A DNA stretch of 33,858 bases from Rhizophagus sp. LPA8_4_AMF (GCA_021464525.1 JADRCO010000435.1:1-33858); one strand, 5' to 3'; counted from the stretch's first letter, positions 9,481-21,589 are shown. Notes: a model not told the origin generated them from the letters alone. Made by a program: numbers and translations.

Positions 9481-9831
9481 TGTTACGTGAATATAGATCA
9501 CGTGATTGATGATCTATATTATGTTGATCAACCTGAATATTACGAATGGCTGATATATCATGAATATCATATATAGAAGTCATATTTATTATAGTTTTAG
9601 GTGTTATATTAGTAAAAATTTATATAGCTGAAATATTGGATTTATTTATTATTATTGTTATATCAAAATATGTAGTAGTTTTTGTATAAATATGAGTAGT
9701 TTTTGACAGAGAAGTTTTCAGAGAAGTTTTGGAATTCTCTCATCATCATTAGAGTTTTTGTAATTCTCTTATTGTATGATTAGTTTTGTTGGTATTATTA
9801 ATCTGCTTTCCTTTATTTGTATCTGACAACA
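9481..9831 (+). mobile_element. Possible solo LTR
   Basis: The segment begins TGTTACGTGA and ends CTGACAACA, giving TGTT/AACA ends as in many LTRs. A TATA-like TATAAATA lies near 9686, followed by short repeated GAGAAGTTTT and AATTCTCT words, resembling an LTR promoter and leader. An 11-bp perfect inverted repeat (9490-9500 and 9510-9520) surrounds a CACGTG site near the left end. No matching 5-bp target duplication, second LTR or primer-binding site was found, so the call is tentative. Confidence 0.3.
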
Positions 9832-10639
9832 GAGGACTCCGACATACCGGTAGACGGTAGTGGTGCTGTATTTACATCTGATTGGATTGATTTTAACGTA
9901 CATGTTGATCCTATTATTATATGTTTTATTACAAACCTTCTGCATAAACTATCATTATATTTTTATATAATAAACCGCTTAATCATTTTAAGCAACTAAA
10001 GAACTAACCTTTCACAATATGTTCTTACGACAAGATATTGTCGATCACAGGGGTATAAAGTTAGCCTGCACAATAGAGATAATTATGCAGTAATTACTGT
10101 TGTCTGTATTAGTAATCACTATAGTAAGCAACAAAAATTATCGTTATAGAAATCACGATCCCGACTATCACTTAACTATTTTAGGAGAGATTCTCAATTT
10201 TTAATAATGATTCACATTCAATAGTCATAAATCGGGAAGAGAGAAATATAAAAAAACTGTATGAAAGAAAATGGAAAATAGTTTCAGCGTGATTCAGCAA
10301 ATAATTTATTTCATATATTTTAAATAACGTACCGCAATGCTTAAGATATCCCCTTTGAGAATACGACCGGATACAACATACGACTACAAATTTTAATTCT
10401 GGTAGAATTAGGCTAATTTGGCCATGTATCTCACAAAATGCCATGTATAATATTTTTTTTAAAATCGAAAAAATATACGTACTGTACAGTATATATATAT
10501 GTATGAAAAAAATAAATATTTAAGAAAAAAAATAAAAAATAAAAATTTATGTACATTTGGATGTGACCGATATAGTAAAAATATTTTTAATCGTTAACGA
10601 GGGTGACGCAAATAAGTCAACATTTTTTTATCGAAACAA
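9832..10639. other. Intergenic between repeats and copy B
   Basis: It contains a small hairpin, CGACAA-GATA-TTGTCG, at 10028-10043 and a 12-bp palindrome TACTGTACAGTA at 10480-10491. Open frames at 9817-9999 (TTG start) and on the minus strand at 10181-10444 have no recognisable family. Confidence 0.4.
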
Positions 10640-11990
10640 ATAATCATTGACCAAAAAAATTCATCAAAGCATTCGAAATCTTTATAGTATTAAGTCCAAA
10701 ATAACCAACTGGAGAAACTTGTTTTAATGCTGCATTTCTATCTTTTAACACTTCTGCGGATGTTTGTTTAAACATTTCATTTTCATATTCTTTAATACAA
10801 GAAATATAATTTTATTAGTTTATACTCGAGAAAGAATTTCAGCATCTTTAAAAGCATTCTTCATTCCTAATCCCAATACAGGATTCATAGCATGAGCTGC
10901 ATCTCCTAATAATGTAACTCTACTACTTTTCCATACATTTACAGATAACGGACTAATATCTCTCTTTTTCTTCATTGTACAGGATTATAAGTTTAAAATG
11001 GATATTTTCTGGATCAGAAGTTATTTTTGGAGCAAAATCCCACATAATTAATTAATAAAATATCTGTTAATACACATTCTGGTCTTAATTCGAATACTGA
11101 TGCGGGATCATTATCATCAACTTCTACTTTTTCAACGTTAACTAATTTAGTAGGATAATTAATGGATATTGATGTTCTATAATGTGATTCATAATTTTGT
11201 CCTTGTTCTTATTCAATAGGAATTAAACGAAAAAAAATAAATATGGCATCCAAGAGACTTATGAAGTAAAGCATTTTCACAATGTTTAATTAATCAGTCC
11301 ATAACACTTTTAGGTACAACTACTTCTGCATTAATTAGTGTTACTCTATAATCAAAAATTTGTAATTCAGGTAATTTTTGTTTTCGAACTAAAAGAAGAT
11401 GAATATAAAACACATTTATTCAGTTGAGAATAAAAAAGAATAAAATATACTTAAATTCTTTATTTACCCGGAGAATTTATTCCAACTGCACCAACTAAAA
11501 TGTCACAACACTCTCGTGAACCATCTTCAAAAAATACCCAAGCGCCTTCTTTAGTTTCTTCGTATCCAACACAGTTTTTATTCCATTGAACTGGAACGTT
11601 TTCCGATAGAACATCCCTAAGTCTATTTGCTACTTCATAAACACACTTAACTTATTTAAATGGAGGTTTCAATAAAAGATTTCCTTCATGATCGGTAATT
11701 GTAATACCATTCTAAATCAGGAATTGGATTGGCATTGCTTTTGGAAGATTTGAAGCAACTGCAGGAGGAATGCAACTTCAAAGAGATCGAATTCCTACAT
11801 TGTTTAAACCTATATGATACCTTTGCTATCGATCTTTTTAAAACAGAATAGTTCGAGAAGTTAATTTCTTGAAGATTACGAGTAACATTATAAAGAAAAC
11901 TAAAGAAATCAATAAAACATGCCCAAAATTCATGATCCAATCAAACAAAACTTTCTAAAAAAGGATTATGAATATAACGAGTATTATACA
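10640..11990 (-). pseudogene. FAD-dependent monooxygenase pseudogene, copy B
   Basis: All parts lie in order on the minus strand. Near 11460-11640 it reads VFFEDGSRECCDILVGAVGINSPV, the family's GADG(I/A)xSxVR motif with Asp changed to Val. An intron follows (GT near 11468 to AG near 11391 on the minus strand), joining to RKQKLPELQIFDYRVT. Near 10880-10925 comes RVTLLGDAAHAMNPVLGLG, the second FAD-binding motif, then a tail ending GYFGLNTIKISNALMNFFGQ with a stop near 10645. In-frame stops and shifts occur throughout, for example after LSRV and in the KSVMD-stop stretch. The N-terminal GxGxxG region is not recognisable, so the left boundary near 11990 is uncertain. It is a clear remnant of the same gene as copy A. 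Confidence 0.75.
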
Positions 11991-13354
11991 CCAAATTTGT
12001 CACTCATTTTACGTCTACATTGATACGAACAATGAAACTTCCAAATCGGCACATCTCATCAAAGAGCTCACGTGATTTGATTCTGCAAGTTTCGGTCATT
12101 TTGATTACTTTTCGGTTAGTTTAAATAGTCTAATGAAATTATTTTCATTTTTTTCTTATTTCATAAACATCTTTCTAATCTTTAATCCTCTCTTAACCCT
12201 TAAACTTATTAAACTTTATACCAATACAACTCCACTTTGCTACAAGATAAAATCGGTCAGTGTGGCTTCTTTGTGATAGGGTCGCACATTACACGATTTG
12301 ATAAATGCTGTGGAACTAAAACGAAGTAAGTGACCTGACTTCTCATCATTGTAATTTATAGTGGAGTTAAATTATAATGGGGGTTGACTGTTAAATATGG
12401 CAATTTGGCAGGATCATGATAATGGTCCGTATACGCATATTTTGTTAAAGGAAGTAATGTTTATTCCTATTCGTTCTTGATAAATATGAATTTTCCTTTA
12501 TTAATTTATCGTTACGGTGACCCGTGTTACTCATACATCGATGTTCTTTAATTTTATAGGTATTTTTTCGAGACGACTACATAAGCAATTTGTCTATAAT
12601 TAATCAATTTCACTAGTCGAAATCTGAAAGTTTTTTTTTCAAGTTTCGAAGTTTTATTTGAAACTTGAAAGCTTTTTTTTTAAAAAAAAAATTTATTTTT
12701 TGAAACTTCCTTTAATAAGACGTTTTTAATAACGTTAATAACAGTTTTGTTTATAGGAAGCCGGAACTGACCTATAGATATCGGAATCCAGGTGAGTTTC
12801 GGAGCGATCTCGAAATTTTTTTTTATAATATTGTTTTAATAACGTTTTGTTATTTTTTTTTGCCAACCAAAAGAGGAACGAATAATTCAAGAGTAAAAAT
12901 TTATAATTCAAGCATTTTTTTACTTCCTAGTTTTGAGAAAAAAATTGATACACGTAATAAAATTATAGAATTCATTCAAATTTACAATTTAATACGGTTT
13001 CTATAGACTATAGGACCGAATATTTTTTTTGATGTAACAACAGCGAGTGACAAAAATAAAGAATATTCTATCGTCATTTGAAATTAATTTATGAAAAATC
13101 GATAACTTAAACTTGTTTTATTTCTTTTAAATAAATCAAACTTATTTTAATATTTATTTTATTTATTTTAAAATTTCTTTTCTATAACAATAAAGAAAAT
13201 GTTTTTTACAAAAAAAAAAAAAAAAAATTATCTAAATTCATCCAATTTAAAAAAGGATTGTTAAAACGAATATTTCTAAGTTAAAATTTTCTGCATAACT
13301 GATAATAAATAAAACTAACGAGCCCGTATTAAAATTGTAAGTGAATTTTCAAAT
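11991..13354. other. Intergenic, hairpin-prone
   Basis: Near 12620-12715 are A/T tracts with repeated GAAACTTGAAAG-type words that can pair. A GC-richer hairpin, CCGGAACTGACCT (12761-12773) against AGGTGAGTTTCGG (12790-12802), has two mismatches. No gene is seen. Confidence 0.4.
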
Positions 13355-13760
13355 TACTTTTCCTTTAATTTTTCTCCTATACAATCTTCACGATCCTCAA
13401 AATATTCAAACCATTATCTTGGTTTTACAAAATAACAACCAGTTAAATATTCAAAGAAATTTCTACCTTTTGACCGTAAAGTTGAAGGTTTCTGATAACT
13501 AGATAGTCTAATCAAATACTTTTGTCTTCTTCACGTTCTATAAATACATACGCCTTTAATACCACTTTAATGCTTTTTTTCGTCCCAATCTGTGAAAACA
13601 CATTTGTATTTATTCAAGTAAGAAATAAACGTAAATTTTTCTTTCAGAGAAAAAAATTTCAATGGATAGTTCTTCACTAATGATCTATGATATGAGAGCT
13701 TTTTTCTTATGGTGAATTCTAGAAATTTATTGCTTAAATATTTATGATATTTTATCAAAG
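13355..13760 (-). pseudogene. Decayed coding region, unrecognised
   Basis: On the minus strand, several frames give protein-like text: NKYKCVFTDWDEK, then after a one-base shift VLKAYVFIEREEDKSI, then in another frame SSYQKPSTLRSKGRNFFEYL, and WFEYFEDREDCIGEKLKEK after an in-frame stop. Such composition is unlike the surrounding AT-rich DNA, which suggests a broken gene. I do not recognise the family. An open frame further right on the same strand (13843-14052) may or may not belong to it. Confidence 0.35.
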
Positions 13761-15641
13761 GTTAATATGAGAAATAATTTGTACGGTTATACTTGAATCT
13801 CTCATATATTTTTTTTATTATTGTATATTCCAATGTAATGGGTCATACATGTACTTCCATATTTCCATATTGTTGAATATACAGTATTAAATGGATTATA
13901 TGGTATGTTATATCACCAATAGCTATCAGTTTTTTTTTTTCATTTCCACTTGATTCACGCAATATTTGGACGTCACATTCTTCACATGACATCAATGACA
14001 TCGCCGATGTGATGATATAAGCATTGTTCACGTACTTTAAAAATGAGATCATAACGATAAACAGAGTATATTATTAAAAATTCTTTCCGTAAATACTCCG
14101 TCTTATATCAAAATTTTATTTTCTCCCAAATATCATGTCACACAAACAATCAAATTAGAAAAGGTTAAATCCAAATGTTTTTTTAACATTTATTTAAAAT
14201 AACATTTTTCAGTTTATATAAATAAATAAATAAATAAAACATATCATAACATAAATATATTTCATTCAAACATTTAATAACTGTATGCAATCGCGAAAGA
14301 TTGTTACTCAATAGTGGCTTAGCGAACATGTAAACTGTAACAGGTAGTTAGGAATATTCGAATATTACCATATTAGTATTATATATAGAGTTAATCTATA
14401 ATTCCAAGTTTGTATTGTATATGTAACACGAAGCAATTATATAATGTTTACAAATCCTACTAAAAAAAAAAGGTCAACTTTAAAGAAAAATATATAAAAC
14501 ATATAATAATTAAATTTTAAAATAGTTATTGTATAATATAGTACAAAAAATTTCTAAAGGAAGGTAATGAAATAAAAAGTAAAGGTCAATCATAATTTTT
14601 TTTTAATAAACAAACTTTCAAAAAAATGTCATGCATGAACGAACAACCGAAAAATCCCGAAAAAAAATTTTGGAACGGCCTAGAATCCTAGAATTTTTGA
14701 TCAATCAATCAATCATCAAATCAAATCAAAAAAAGGGGGAATGTTTATCACGTGATTAATAAAAAATTAATCCCTTTATAATCCCTGAATATCAATCAGA
14801 TGATAAACTTTTGTTAACTAATATTGTACAAATTAATTTTTTTTTTTCGGGAGCGTTTTTTTTATATTTTTAAAATAATGAACTAATGAAGAATATGAAG
14901 GAAAAAAAAATCGGTGTTTTATAAAATTCGGCGTAGATAAATTTAGCGTAAAATTCGGAGTGGTTAATATCAGATATCTACAAAATAATACTAATAGACA
15001 ATACAAAAATCGATAAATGAAAGATAATCGTAAAAAAGATAATTAGATAATTTTAATATAATATATTAAAAAAATTCCAATAGGGAAATACAAAATCATT
15101 AATTAATGATACAAAAAATTCATATAAACGCATTGACCATATCTGATATGTATGTAAATCGGTAAACTGTAAGACTTAAATTATTTTTTTTTTTTTAAAA
15201 TAATGGATTTATTTTTTTATTTTTTATTTTTTTTTTAGACTTAGAAGAAAATTAAAATTAAATTTGAAATTTTTTAAGTTTGTAAAAAAAAAAAAAACTT
15301 AATTTAAAATTTATTTTTTTTTCAAAAAAAAATCTTAAAAAAAAAAATCTTTAAAAAAAAAAGACAAAAGTATGTATAATCATATTTCAATAAATTCTCG
15401 TGATATCTTTTTCTTCGAATAATAAAATTAATGTAATAACCAGTATTTAACAAAAAAATGAAACAAATATAAACGAATAAATAAGCGCTGAGAGTAATTT
15501 AAAAAAAGTGATAACGAGAATAAAAAAAAAAATTTTTTTTTTTTTTTTAAAAAATATAAAAAAACAAAACCGATTAAAACATTCCTTTTTTCTTATTAAA
15601 TAAAAAAAACGAATGGCACAAAATATTATAAATATAAAATT
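13761..15641. other. Intergenic, low complexity
   Basis: Simple repeats include AAAT repeats near 14218-14239, ATCA/AATC repeats near 14700-14730 and long A/T runs from 15180 to 15610, among them an A11T16A6 block near 15522-15554. A CACGTG site lies at 14749-14754. No firm gene is seen. Confidence 0.45.
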
Positions 15642-16631
15642 TTAAATTCCAACTCTATATAAAAAGTCAATAATGGAATCTAAAACTTCTTGAGGTTTTT
15701 CATCTTGAGGTAAATGACCACAATTATGTATTACTTTAAATTCAATTTTGGAATTTGGAGGAGCAACTGAAGCGATATCATTGAAAATTTCCCTGTGTTT
15801 ATCAATATGTAAATATTTATCATCATCACCTGATATATATAACATTGGTACTTGTGATAAGTATCTTTTATGTGGTAAAATTTCCAATGGTATAAAATAT
15901 TTCATTAACCATGAAAGTGATTCATAAAAATTTGGTAAAGTCAAAGGAACTCGATAATTTGGTTTTACTACAGTTTCCCAATCAGGAATTGAATTTGGAT
16001 CGTGATAAAGTGTCGTAAGTGGTAGATATCTATATAATGCAGCTTTTAAGAAAAGTCTACCTGGAGCTGAACCTAATATATGTCTACCAATTGGTGGTGG
16101 TCCTTGATCATCAGGACTTATAGAAGGACCTAATAAACATAAAGAATGTACTAAATGTGGATATCTGACAGCAATAGTACAACTTATAGCAGCACCAGCA
16201 GATACTCCAACAAATACAATCTTTCTTCCCCCATATCCTAAATTATTCACAAGTTGTAATGCAAATTCTACGGACGCTTCTTGAGTATAAGGATTTTTTC
16301 CTTCTTCCCATTGTGTAGGTCTTTCAGTAAATCCAAAAGTTATTCTATCATAAGCAACAACATGACATCCTGTAGCATCAGCTAAAGGTTGCATAAGATG
16401 TCTCCAAGTGTATTGATTTCCAAGAATCTGATGTAATAAAAGTATTAAAGGTTTATTTGGTTCATTTGGAATAATTTGCTTTCTTTGTAATAATTGTCGA
16501 TGCTTTTCTGGGATTACTAATTTATAAAATGCTTGAACTCCATTGACTTCTACGAAACGTCCCTCAGGGTCTGATGACGATACAAGTGATTCAAGGAAAA
16601 CTCGTTGAATTGATGGGAGTTGTTGTGTCAT
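15642..16631 (-). CDS. Alpha/beta hydrolase fold protein
   Basis: This is an intact intronless gene of 329 residues. The alpha/beta hydrolase core starts near residue 60 with strand PLILLLH (61-67) and the oxyanion region HQILGNQYTW. The nucleophile elbow is GVSAG with Ser144, in the GxSxG pattern. The acid is in SGDDDKYL (Asp269-271) and the base is His306 in NCGHLPQDEKP. A cap segment with several prolines and hydrophobic helices spans roughly 170-250. The family includes esterases, epoxide hydrolases and C-C bond hydrolases; the substrate cannot be told from sequence. There is no signal peptide, so the protein is probably intracellular. The glycine usual after the oxyanion His is Gln68. 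The start ATG sits just downstream of a long poly(T/A) tract, and the next genes are kilobases away. Confidence 0.9.
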   Translation of the reverse strand: MTQQLPSIQRVFLESLVSSSDPEGRFVEVNGVQAFYKLVIPEKHRQLLQRKQIIPNEPNKPLILLLHQILGNQYTWRHLMQPLADATGCHVVAYDRITFGFTERPTQWEEGKNPYTQEASVEFALQLVNNLGYGGRKIVFVGVSAGAAISCTIAVRYPHLVHSLCLLGPSISPDDQGPPPIGRHILGSAPGRLFLKAALYRYLPLTTLYHDPNSIPDWETVVKPNYRVPLTLPNFYESLSWLMKYFIPLEILPHKRYLSQVPMLYISGDDDKYLHIDKHREIFNDIASVAPPNSKIEFKVIHNCGHLPQDEKPQEVLDSIIDFLYRVGI

Positions 16632-19397
16632 GATGAAATCTTTTTTTTTTTTTTTTCTTATTATAAAAAAAGAGTGAAAAAAATAAAAAAAAAAAAAGAA
16701 AGAAATTAAAACGAGAGAAAAAAAATTAAAATGATTTAATTTTATGTAATAAGAATAATATATAATATATAACGGGGAGGATATTTTTAATGATGACTTA
16801 AAATAATTGCCTAGACGTTACGAATATATATAAGCAATTTTTTAGTAAAAAAAAATTTTTTTTTTTTTTTTTGCGGATAAAAAAGAATAAAAAAAAATCA
16901 TAAATCGATTTTTTGAGGAGAAAAAAAAAATAGATAAATAAAATAAAATGCACAGACGCATAACATAATCAATGTATAATCATAATGTAATATAAATATT
17001 TTAATCACCAAGATTTCATTTACATGCTTGTACAAGTACACAGAACCTGGCTAAGATCGGAAATTCCTATATAAATTAACCTTTCCGGAAAATGGCGTTA
17101 TTTCAAGAGCAAATTAAATTCTGTAATTTTATTTCAAACCTTTTTTTTTTTTTTTGTCGCAACAATGCAAACGTTAAAGTTTAACAGTAATAAGTAAGTG
17201 TGCCAAGAATTTTATATTAGTTTTTACCGCAATTCTATATATATATATATATGATATATCGAAATTATCGTATATAAATATATAATCTATAAATATAAAT
17301 ATATATTATATATATCGGGGAATCCGAGATTAACCGGTATTGAAAATGTTTAAACCGGATAACCAAATTTTTGAAAAATACTTTTTTCTATGTATATATA
17401 AGTATTATTATATCAATATATATAGGATATATATTTTTATTTAGAATTTCTATTTTTGATTATTTGGATTATTGATTTTTTATTCAATGAATTAATAAAT
17501 TATGGGTAAGATAAAAGAGTGATATTCCCGATGTTATGTTTGATTTACTCCAAATTAAAATAAGTTTAGTAAACTGTAAATCATCCCCAATAATGAATAA
17601 AATTTGTTGGATTGTGTTTAATAAATATTTATTTCTCATGCACAGAATTTTTTCAAGATTTTTCTTAAAAATATAGAATTACTTAATCGCTTACATTTTA
17701 CCTTTTTACGTTAGAACTTTTTCATATTTTCTTTGCATCTTGCATCCAAAAATGATCGGAATTATGTAGATCGTCTCAGATCCAACGGGTTCGGCCGAAA
17801 AAAGCACGACAGTCAGTCATTCATTTTTTCATTGGTGCAAGTTACTGTAAACAATATTGTACATCTCTTGAAAGATATATAGTATATATAATATAATAAT
17901 AAATGTTGAAGTAGATAAATTTTGATTATTTCAATAATATTACTTTAATAATAACTTATTCTCCCCACATTTTACGTGCTTCCTTTTTTTTAACTACTAT
18001 TTATTCATCAATAATTCCTAAAACTGCAATATGTCAATAATGCATGGTTTGCGACATGGAATTCAGGGATAAAACTAGAAAATTATGTAAAATTATATAA
18101 GTTTTACAGGAATTATGTAAAAATTCAAAAATGCAAGATTCCTTTCAAAAAAAAAAAAAAAAAAAAATTACTTTGTATTATATCAAATTTTTAACTTATC
18201 ATATTATTCATACCTAATTTATTTTTAATCGTAACATGTACCTTAAAAGTTAGAATATTCTAAATAAAAATTAAATATTTATAAATGTTATCGTTTAAAA
18301 AAATACTGTACAGTGTTCGCCATTGAAATTTTATATTATGGTTTGATTGTAACCTATGATTGTAAACGTGATTGTGATTATGTGTACTAATTTAATGTAA
18401 TGTTGTTTTTTGCGCTTTTATTCGATACATTAAAGTTATTAGATAAAAGGGGTTCTCCTGAGATTTTTGCATCTTAGTGAATTTATTGTAGAATGCGTTA
18501 TAGTATAGAATTACAAAAATCATGCAATTAGGAAACAACTAATAATTATTTGACCCTGATTATGTCAAAAAATTATTAATATCTCGGAATTTTAATCTTT
18601 GTAAGAATCCTCCCATTTGTCGTTCTAATATTAGTAAACATCAAAAAAAAATATAACGGTGTAAATGGAACCCCTTTTTAATGTATAATTTATATAGATT
18701 GAAACAAGTCGAGAAATACTGTAAAGAAGATTTCAAAATTTTACATCTTACAATCAATGTTTTTTAAGCGAATTTTATTTACGTCTTTAGATGAAAATTG
18801 TCGTTAACAATCGATTATCAAAGAACTATACAAAGTGATAATGTTAATCATATGGATCCTCAATTATATTTTTATTACGACAATGAAACTAAGAAATTCA
18901 CTACATATATAGTACATTGATAAACGATTGTTGGTGAAGAAATGGTTAGATTACCGCGAACAAAGAAATGAAGTAAGAACACGTATTTGATTTTTATTAA
19001 GACAAAAAGTTACCTTCTTGATCTGTAACTCGCATAATACTGTACAGCAAATTACAAGCTGATCATGCGACAATCTGTACGACAAAATAATTTTCTCATA
19101 TAAAGTGTCGGGATCCCCTTTTTCAAGATCAATGTTACGTTGCGTCCAATGTAATAATACTTTTCAGGTGTTAAACCCATCAAACATTAAGAAGTGTAAA
19201 TTCTCTTTTTAAAAGATAGAAACCCAATTTTGTTATGACGAGACGCTCAGGAGTTTGATAAAACGAGAAATATTGAAGGTAAACTTGATAACTCAACCAC
19301 AAAAGCTGTTGTTCAATAACTAGTAAAGTTGGCAATACACGAATATGAATGTTTTTATATTAATATTTTCATTTTGATTTTGATAAAACTTAATTTA
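16632..19397. other. Intergenic, AT-rich with microsatellites
   Basis: The hydrolase promoter should lie at the left end; a TATATATA lies near 16822-16829 in its upstream region. An A9T17 block is at 16847-16872 and TA microsatellites lie near 17236-17320. Two copies of the word TACTGTACAG occur at 18304 and 19038. No gene is seen. Confidence 0.45.
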
Positions 19398-19510
19398 GGC
19401 ATTTAGGCTGATGCGAGAGGTTTTAAAAAATATCCCGACCTATTCAAGGCATTTAGGCTTGATGCGAGATGTTTTAAATATTCCGACCTATTCTAGGCAT
19501 TTAGGCGTTT
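19398..19510. repeat. Short tandem repeat, three units of about 50 bp
   Basis: GGCATTTAGGC starts at 19398, 19448 and 19496. The first two units continue with (T)GATGCGAGA(G/T)GTTTTAAA and end with CCGACCTATTC. The third unit is cut short after GGCGTTTTAAGAATA. Confidence 0.75.
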
Positions 19511-20051
19511 TAAGAATACCACGATTAGGTTTAACCTCATTACTCAAAAATTAGAGGCTTGGATATTTCCCTCCTCTGTTTATTCTCAATTAAACCACGT
19601 AAAATTAAAAACTAGCGTGTAAATGAATCAAAAGAACGACTACGAGCGCCGAGTTGATGATGATGATGATGAAAAAATGGTGATTACAATGCTTCTGACG
19701 GTATTAAAGTTTATCATAAAAAAAATAATTAAGAGATCTAAAAGTTTTTATAAGATATCTTTTATATTTGTGTGTCAATTCACGCTAAATTGTATTAATT
19801 TATATGGTATGTTATTTTTAATTATTTGATGCTTTTTAAGTTTCAACACATTGGTAAACTTTAACTTTTAATTATTTACATTATTTATAGATATACGGTA
19901 TGTTTCTTATCTCCATTTATCACTTTCCTTTTCATGTCTTTTATTAGATACAAAATTATTATTATTTCGAATTTTGGCGCATACATTTATCATCAGTGTT
20001 GCAAATAGATTATTTCTTTTTAAATAATCTTGTTATTTATTTTAATTACAC

Positions 20052-20787
20052 ATGCTATTATCTCCAACAGAAATTGTTGTTTCACTTGATCCAATAATTC
20101 CTGGAAAGTTGCCCCGATTAACTCGAGAGTCATCAATTTATACATGTTTGGCGGCTGATGATCTTGGTCCAACTTGAACACCTGTTTATTTGACGATGGA
20201 ACTTTGTTTAATCACAATTCACATACGCATCTAAAGTCATTACAGCAGATGAAACTTTAAAAGTGGTTCAATACGAATTCAAAATAAAAATCGACAAACT
20301 AGTACTGCACAAATCAGAGCCGATCATAACGGATTTTACTTGAAAGTGCATGTCACACCGAAAGGGAAGAACGAAAAAAAGGTTGTTATCCATTTATTAT
20401 TCCAATCACCATATGTTCTAGTTTTTGGAATGTATACTTTTGACAGGTATGTTTGATTGACAATTATATATAATTGTTGATATCTTATGTAGTTTGTTTA
20501 TTTAGACTTTATATTACTACTAGACGAATTACGGCAGAAATTACGGCGTCGGTGTCTGAAGTTATTACGACATATCAGATATGGATTTTTTTTTACGGTT
20601 ATGGCATTTCAACATTAAAAAATTCGACACTTTGTCTTATATAGTTTCGACGACATCCATATTTGAACTATTTTTGGAAATTATAATACAGAATGCTAGG
20701 ATTTTTCGTTGCTATGACAGACGATATTGGGGTAACATGGTGATAACTGTGTGTGAAGGGTTCATAGCCAGCATCAAAGTTGGTTAA
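20052..20787 (+). pseudogene. Decayed gene of unknown family
   Basis: From ATG 20052 the frame reads LDPIIPGKLPRLTRESS and YTCLAADDLGPT to a TGA at 20175-20177, probably a former TGG. After two more stops and possible compensating shifts, the same frame gives NRQTSTAQIRADHNGFYLKV, a KGKNEKKVVI strand and FGMYTFD. A clean GT-AG intron (20447-20505) follows; splicing keeps the frame as DRLYITTRRITAEITASVSE. Further right, NARIFRCYDRRYWGNMV (to the stop at 20785-20787) may be another piece. An open frame at 19623-19829, with a run of aspartates, could be an upstream exon. The beta-rich text does not match any family I can name. The exon at 21590-21718 may be from the same locus. Confidence 0.45.
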
Positions 20788-20967
20788 ATTGAAGAAGTAG
20801 CGGTTGTCTATTAAAGGTTCGCCCTGTCTGACTTCCAAGATGGATTCAAAAGTGAGGATCTAGTTTTGAAAATCAGTTTGGGTTTTAGTTAACCATGTTT
20901 TATATCAGTTGATACTGTTGGAATAATAAATCAAAGTTCAGTTCCTCAAGAGTACAGGATCTTGGTT

Positions 20968-21120
20968 TTAGGAATAATTCGTCCTAGGAATATGCGCCAG
21001 ATCACCATTTGAATCTTGGTTCGTTATTCTGTGAATAGCTCTTGTGCGAGAATCCACTAATTGCCCATTACATTCAGGATATCTACATTCAACTATAGAT
21101 AGCGTATCCGGTTGACTTGA
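20968..21120 (-). pseudogene. Possible zinc-finger remnant, perhaps from a transposase
   Basis: On the minus strand the text SIVECRYPECNGQLVDSRTR followed by AIHRITNQD has a C-x4-C-x11-H spacing. It resembles the short cysteine/histidine stretches near the N-terminus of fungal KDZ-type transposases. No transposase core is present nearby. The family link is a weak inference. Confidence 0.25.
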
Positions 21121-21589
21121 AGTTGACAATAGAAGAATCACTAATCTATAACAATAATAATACAATCAAATGAAAATTCCGGACCAAAGAATGTTAGGTG
21201 CCTTGTTCCAAGTTGAGAATATATTTTTCTTAGTCATTCTCATAAACTTGTTCAATCGTATCCTATATTCAATGATTTTGGTAATAATGATGAAAAAAAA
21301 AGGATAAGTTCAGAGAGAATTAAGTTTATAATAGTATAGAATAAATATCATGAAGGTATATTTTCATCATCATTTAATTTTAATACATTTTTTTTCTTTT
21401 GTTTGTGAAAGGTTAGTTCTAATTTTTTTCACTTACTTTTAAGTATTGGTTGAAAATCGAGTCATTTTACATTTTATCACATCAATAAATCATATGTTTC
21501 CCGTCGTAATGTATATAAAATAATGTCCTTTTTTTTTTTTTAAAAAAAAAAAAAATTGACGCTATAACAAATTTATTTCTCTGGGATAG

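Noticed and set aside
9817..9999. 60-codon frame starting TTEDSDIPVDGSG
   Set aside because: It begins at a TTG; the first part looks protein-like but quickly becomes AT-rich random text. It could be retrotransposon-related but is not supported.
10181..10444. Minus-strand 87-codon frame
   Set aside because: It has an ATG and plausible text at first but no family, no promoter and no supporting context.
11686..11940. Minus-strand 84-codon frame
   Set aside because: It is a mixed-frame reading through the N-terminal part of monooxygenase copy B, not a separate gene.
12240..12340. Possible tRNA-like segment
   Set aside because: No acceptor stem or conserved T-loop sequence could be fitted; no tRNA or rRNA genes were recognised anywhere in the window.
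19623..19829. 68-codon frame with an aspartate run
   Set aside because: The first 19 codons could be an exon of the decayed gene at 20052, but the rest is AT-rich noise; not called as a gene.
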